6,567 nucleotides of DNA from NCBI GenBank assembly GCA_937859105.1, contig CALMAD010000486.1:1-6567 (forward strand), written 5' to 3'. The notes beneath the pieces are model-generated. The model did no database searches. It had not been told where the DNA came from and was given only the letters and a program-made list of their open reading frames with translations. The DNA comes from an uncultured Propionibacteriaceae bacterium (lineage in GTDB: Bacteria; Actinomycetota; Actinomycetes; Propionibacteriales; Propionibacteriaceae). Position numbers and translations under genes: made by a program. Shown here one piece after another: positions 5,050 through 6,567 of this stretch (positions within the stretch are counted from its first letter, which is position 1; every line of letters starts with the position of its first letter).

Positions 5050-6567
5050 TCACGCTGGGCCGCCGGCGTCCGGTTCGACCGGCGTGAGCCCGAGGACGTC
5101 GGGCTGGGCGCGGCTCTCCCCCAGCACCGTGCGCGCCAGGAAGCTGAGCACGGCCTCGTACCAGACCACCGCGTGCTGCGGCGACAGCACCCAGTGGTTC
5201 TCGTGCGGGAAGTACAAGAACTCGTGCTCGCTCTCCCCGTTCTCGAACGCGGGCCGCCCCGACGCGCTCAGCAGGTCGTACCACAGCCGAAGCCCCTCCG
5301 AGATCGGGACGCGATAGTCGCGGTCTCCGTGGATCACCAGCATCGGCGTCACGATGTCGCGCACGAACTGGTGCGGGGAGTTCTCCTCCACCATCTCGGG
5401 CGTCATCTCGTGGGCCCACTGGTCGGCCCGATCGGTCGTCTTGCCGAAGCCGCCGAGCTCCCACAACGAGGCGTGCGTGACGATGCCGTCGAACCGGTCG
5501 GTGTGGCCCGCGATCCAGTTCGCCATGTACCCGCCGAACGAGCCGCCCATCGCGGCGGTGCGGTGTGCGTCGACGTCGTCGCGACCCTCCGCGACGTCGG
5601 TGATCGCCATGAGGTCGTCGTAGGGCTCGAACCCCCACCTGCCCCAGCCTCGCTGGACCAAGTCGTGGCCGTACCCCGTCGACAGGGCCGGGTCGGGTAG
5701 CAGGACCTCGTACCCCTGCGCGACGAGCAGCCACGGGCACCAGCGCCAGCTCCAGGCGTTCCACGAGTTCAGCGGGCCGCCGTGCACCCAGAGCACGAGC
5801 GGCGCCGGATGCTGCGGCGAGGCGTCCCGCGGCAGACACAGCCAGCCGCGCACCCGGACGCCGTCGGCGCCGGTCGCCTCCACTTCGGTCAAGATGCCGG
5901 GCAGTTCGGGACGCTCGGCGGGGTTCTTCAGGAGTTCGACGGACGCCGACCCCGGCTCGAACCCGGCGGCGTCGGTACCCGCCAACGCCACCCGGACGGC
6001 CGCGGGCGGCTCCACGTAGCTCGAACGCACCGCGTACGCCCAGGCCCCGTCGGGGCTCACCGTGAGATCGCTGAACGCCCCCTGCCCGGTGAGCCGGACG
6101 GGATCCCCGCCGTCGAGCGGGACCCGGAACACGGGCGCGTGGCCCCGCTCGTCGGTCGTCATCAGGAGGCCCGAGCCGTCCGGCAGCCACCGCAGCGGCC
6201 CCGGCCAGCCGTCCCACCCGGAGATCAACCGGACGTCGCCCCCACCGTCGGAGGTCATCACGTGCAACTCGGGCTGCGGGATGCGGGCGGGCGTCGGCTG
6301 ATCCTCCAGCCGGTAGGCGACGCGGCCGTCGGGCCCGATCGCCGGTGCGGACGCCTCGACCCCGCGCTGGCCGGCGACGACGATGCGGTGCCCCGACGCC
6401 ACGTCGATCCGCACCAGCGCGGTGCGGACCTGCGCCAGCGCCTCGGCGACGTTCCATTCGGCGATGACGAACCGTCCCTCGGGGTCGAGGTCGAACGACG
6501 ACTCGACGAGCGCCGCGCCCGCGTCGGGCGTCAGGTCGCGCAGCGTCAGCCGCGGCTCCGCCTGCCC
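5050..6567 (-). CDS. S9 family (prolyl oligopeptidase / acylaminoacyl-peptidase-like) serine peptidase, N-terminus missing
   Basis: The reading frame is open from the right edge to the TGA at 5052-5050, giving 505 visible residues (numbered here from the edge). The start lies outside the window; an internal GTG at 6414 is not the start, because protein-like sequence continues upstream. Residues 1 to about 220 look like beta-propeller blades, with DPEG (28-31), GPDG (78-81), LPDG (128-131) and SPDG (171-174). The alpha/beta-hydrolase domain follows: oxyanion-hole motif HGGP (262-265), nucleophile Ser343 in GGSFGGYM, Asp417 in HGDRDYRVP and His458 in ENHW. Such enzymes cleave short peptides or N-acyl residues, usually in the cytoplasm; the substrate here is unknown. 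Full-length relatives have about 600-700 residues, so roughly 100-200 are missing. Confidence 0.93.
   Translation of the reverse strand, partial: GQAEPRLTLRDLTPDAGAALVESSFDLDPEGRFVIAEWNVAEALAQVRTALVRIDVASGHRIVVAGQRGVEASAPAIGPDGRVAYRLEDQPTPARIPQPELHVMTSDGGGDVRLISGWDGWPGPLRWLPDGSGLLMTTDERGHAPVFRVPLDGGDPVRLTGQGAFSDLTVSPDGAWAYAVRSSYVEPPAAVRVALAGTDAAGFEPGSASVELLKNPAERPELPGILTEVEATGADGVRVRGWLCLPRDASPQHPAPLVLWVHGGPLNSWNAWSWRWCPWLLVAQGYEVLLPDPALSTGYGHDLVQRGWGRWGFEPYDDLMAITDVAEGRDDVDAHRTAAMGGSFGGYMANWIAGHTDRFDGIVTHASLWELGGFGKTTDRADQWAHEMTPEMVEENSPHQFVRDIVTPMLVIHGDRDYRVPISEGLRLWYDLLSASGRPAFENGESEHEFLYFPHENHWVLSPQHAVVWYEAVLSFLARTVLGESRAQPDVLGLTPVEPDAGGPA

Noticed and set aside
6412..6414. In-frame GTG as the peptidase start
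   Set aside because: The frame stays open to the window edge, with a further propeller-like segment (DPEGRFVIAEWN) upstream, so the true start lies outside.
4973..6457. 494-codon minus-strand frame beside the peptidase
   Set aside because: It is out of frame with the peptidase, is rich in Arg, Gly and Ala and has no motif. The other frame carries the complete catalytic triad.
1..6567. CRISPR array, insertion sequence, tRNA or phage remnants
   Set aside because: No regularly spaced repeats, transposase motifs, terminal inverted repeats or tRNA-like fold were seen on either strand.

Overview
The window comes from a high-GC actinobacterium. GC is high throughout, third codon positions are mostly G or C, and the ribosomal proteins have actinobacterial forms. 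The N-terminal extension on L22 (MSNTE...[15 protein letters not shown]) resembles what I remember from the Propionibacteriales, but that placement is from memory and only tentative.

Positions 1-3785, minus strand: the first eight genes of the S10 ribosomal protein operon in canonical order, rpsJ-rplC-rplD-rplW-rplB-rpsS-rplV-rpsC. The last gene runs off the left edge. All are intact and of normal length. Gaps are 2 to 27 bases, with two 4-base stop/start overlaps (rplC/rplD and rplD/rplW). Together they encode early-assembling 23S binders (L3, L4, L23, L2, L22) and small-subunit head proteins (S10, S19, S3). S10 also serves as NusE in antitermination.

Positions 3786-4269: a 484-base divergent intergenic region with no convincing gene. 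It holds the putative S10 leader, which has two mutually exclusive hairpins close to rpsJ, a near-perfect 23-base dyad and an A/T-rich island that is the best promoter candidate. Close to the plus-strand gene are a weak -10-like box, a G-rich ribosome binding site and a short direct repeat.

Positions 4270-4986, plus strand: a predicted lipoprotein with signal peptide, lipobox, Pro/Thr/Ser/Asp-rich linker with a 12-residue repeat, and a C-terminal domain resembling the NPCBM/NEW2 putative carbohydrate-binding fold.

Positions 4987-5049: the convergent gap, filled by a strong GC-rich hairpin that probably terminates both flanking genes.

Positions 5050-6567, minus strand: a prolyl-oligopeptidase (S9) family serine peptidase lacking its N-terminus because the window ends. 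Its Ser-Asp-His triad is visible. I see no functional link between the lipoprotein, the peptidase and the ribosomal operon.

I found no evidence of a new biological system. The parts most worth a second look are the S10 leader structures, the 3911-3933 dyad and the lipoprotein.
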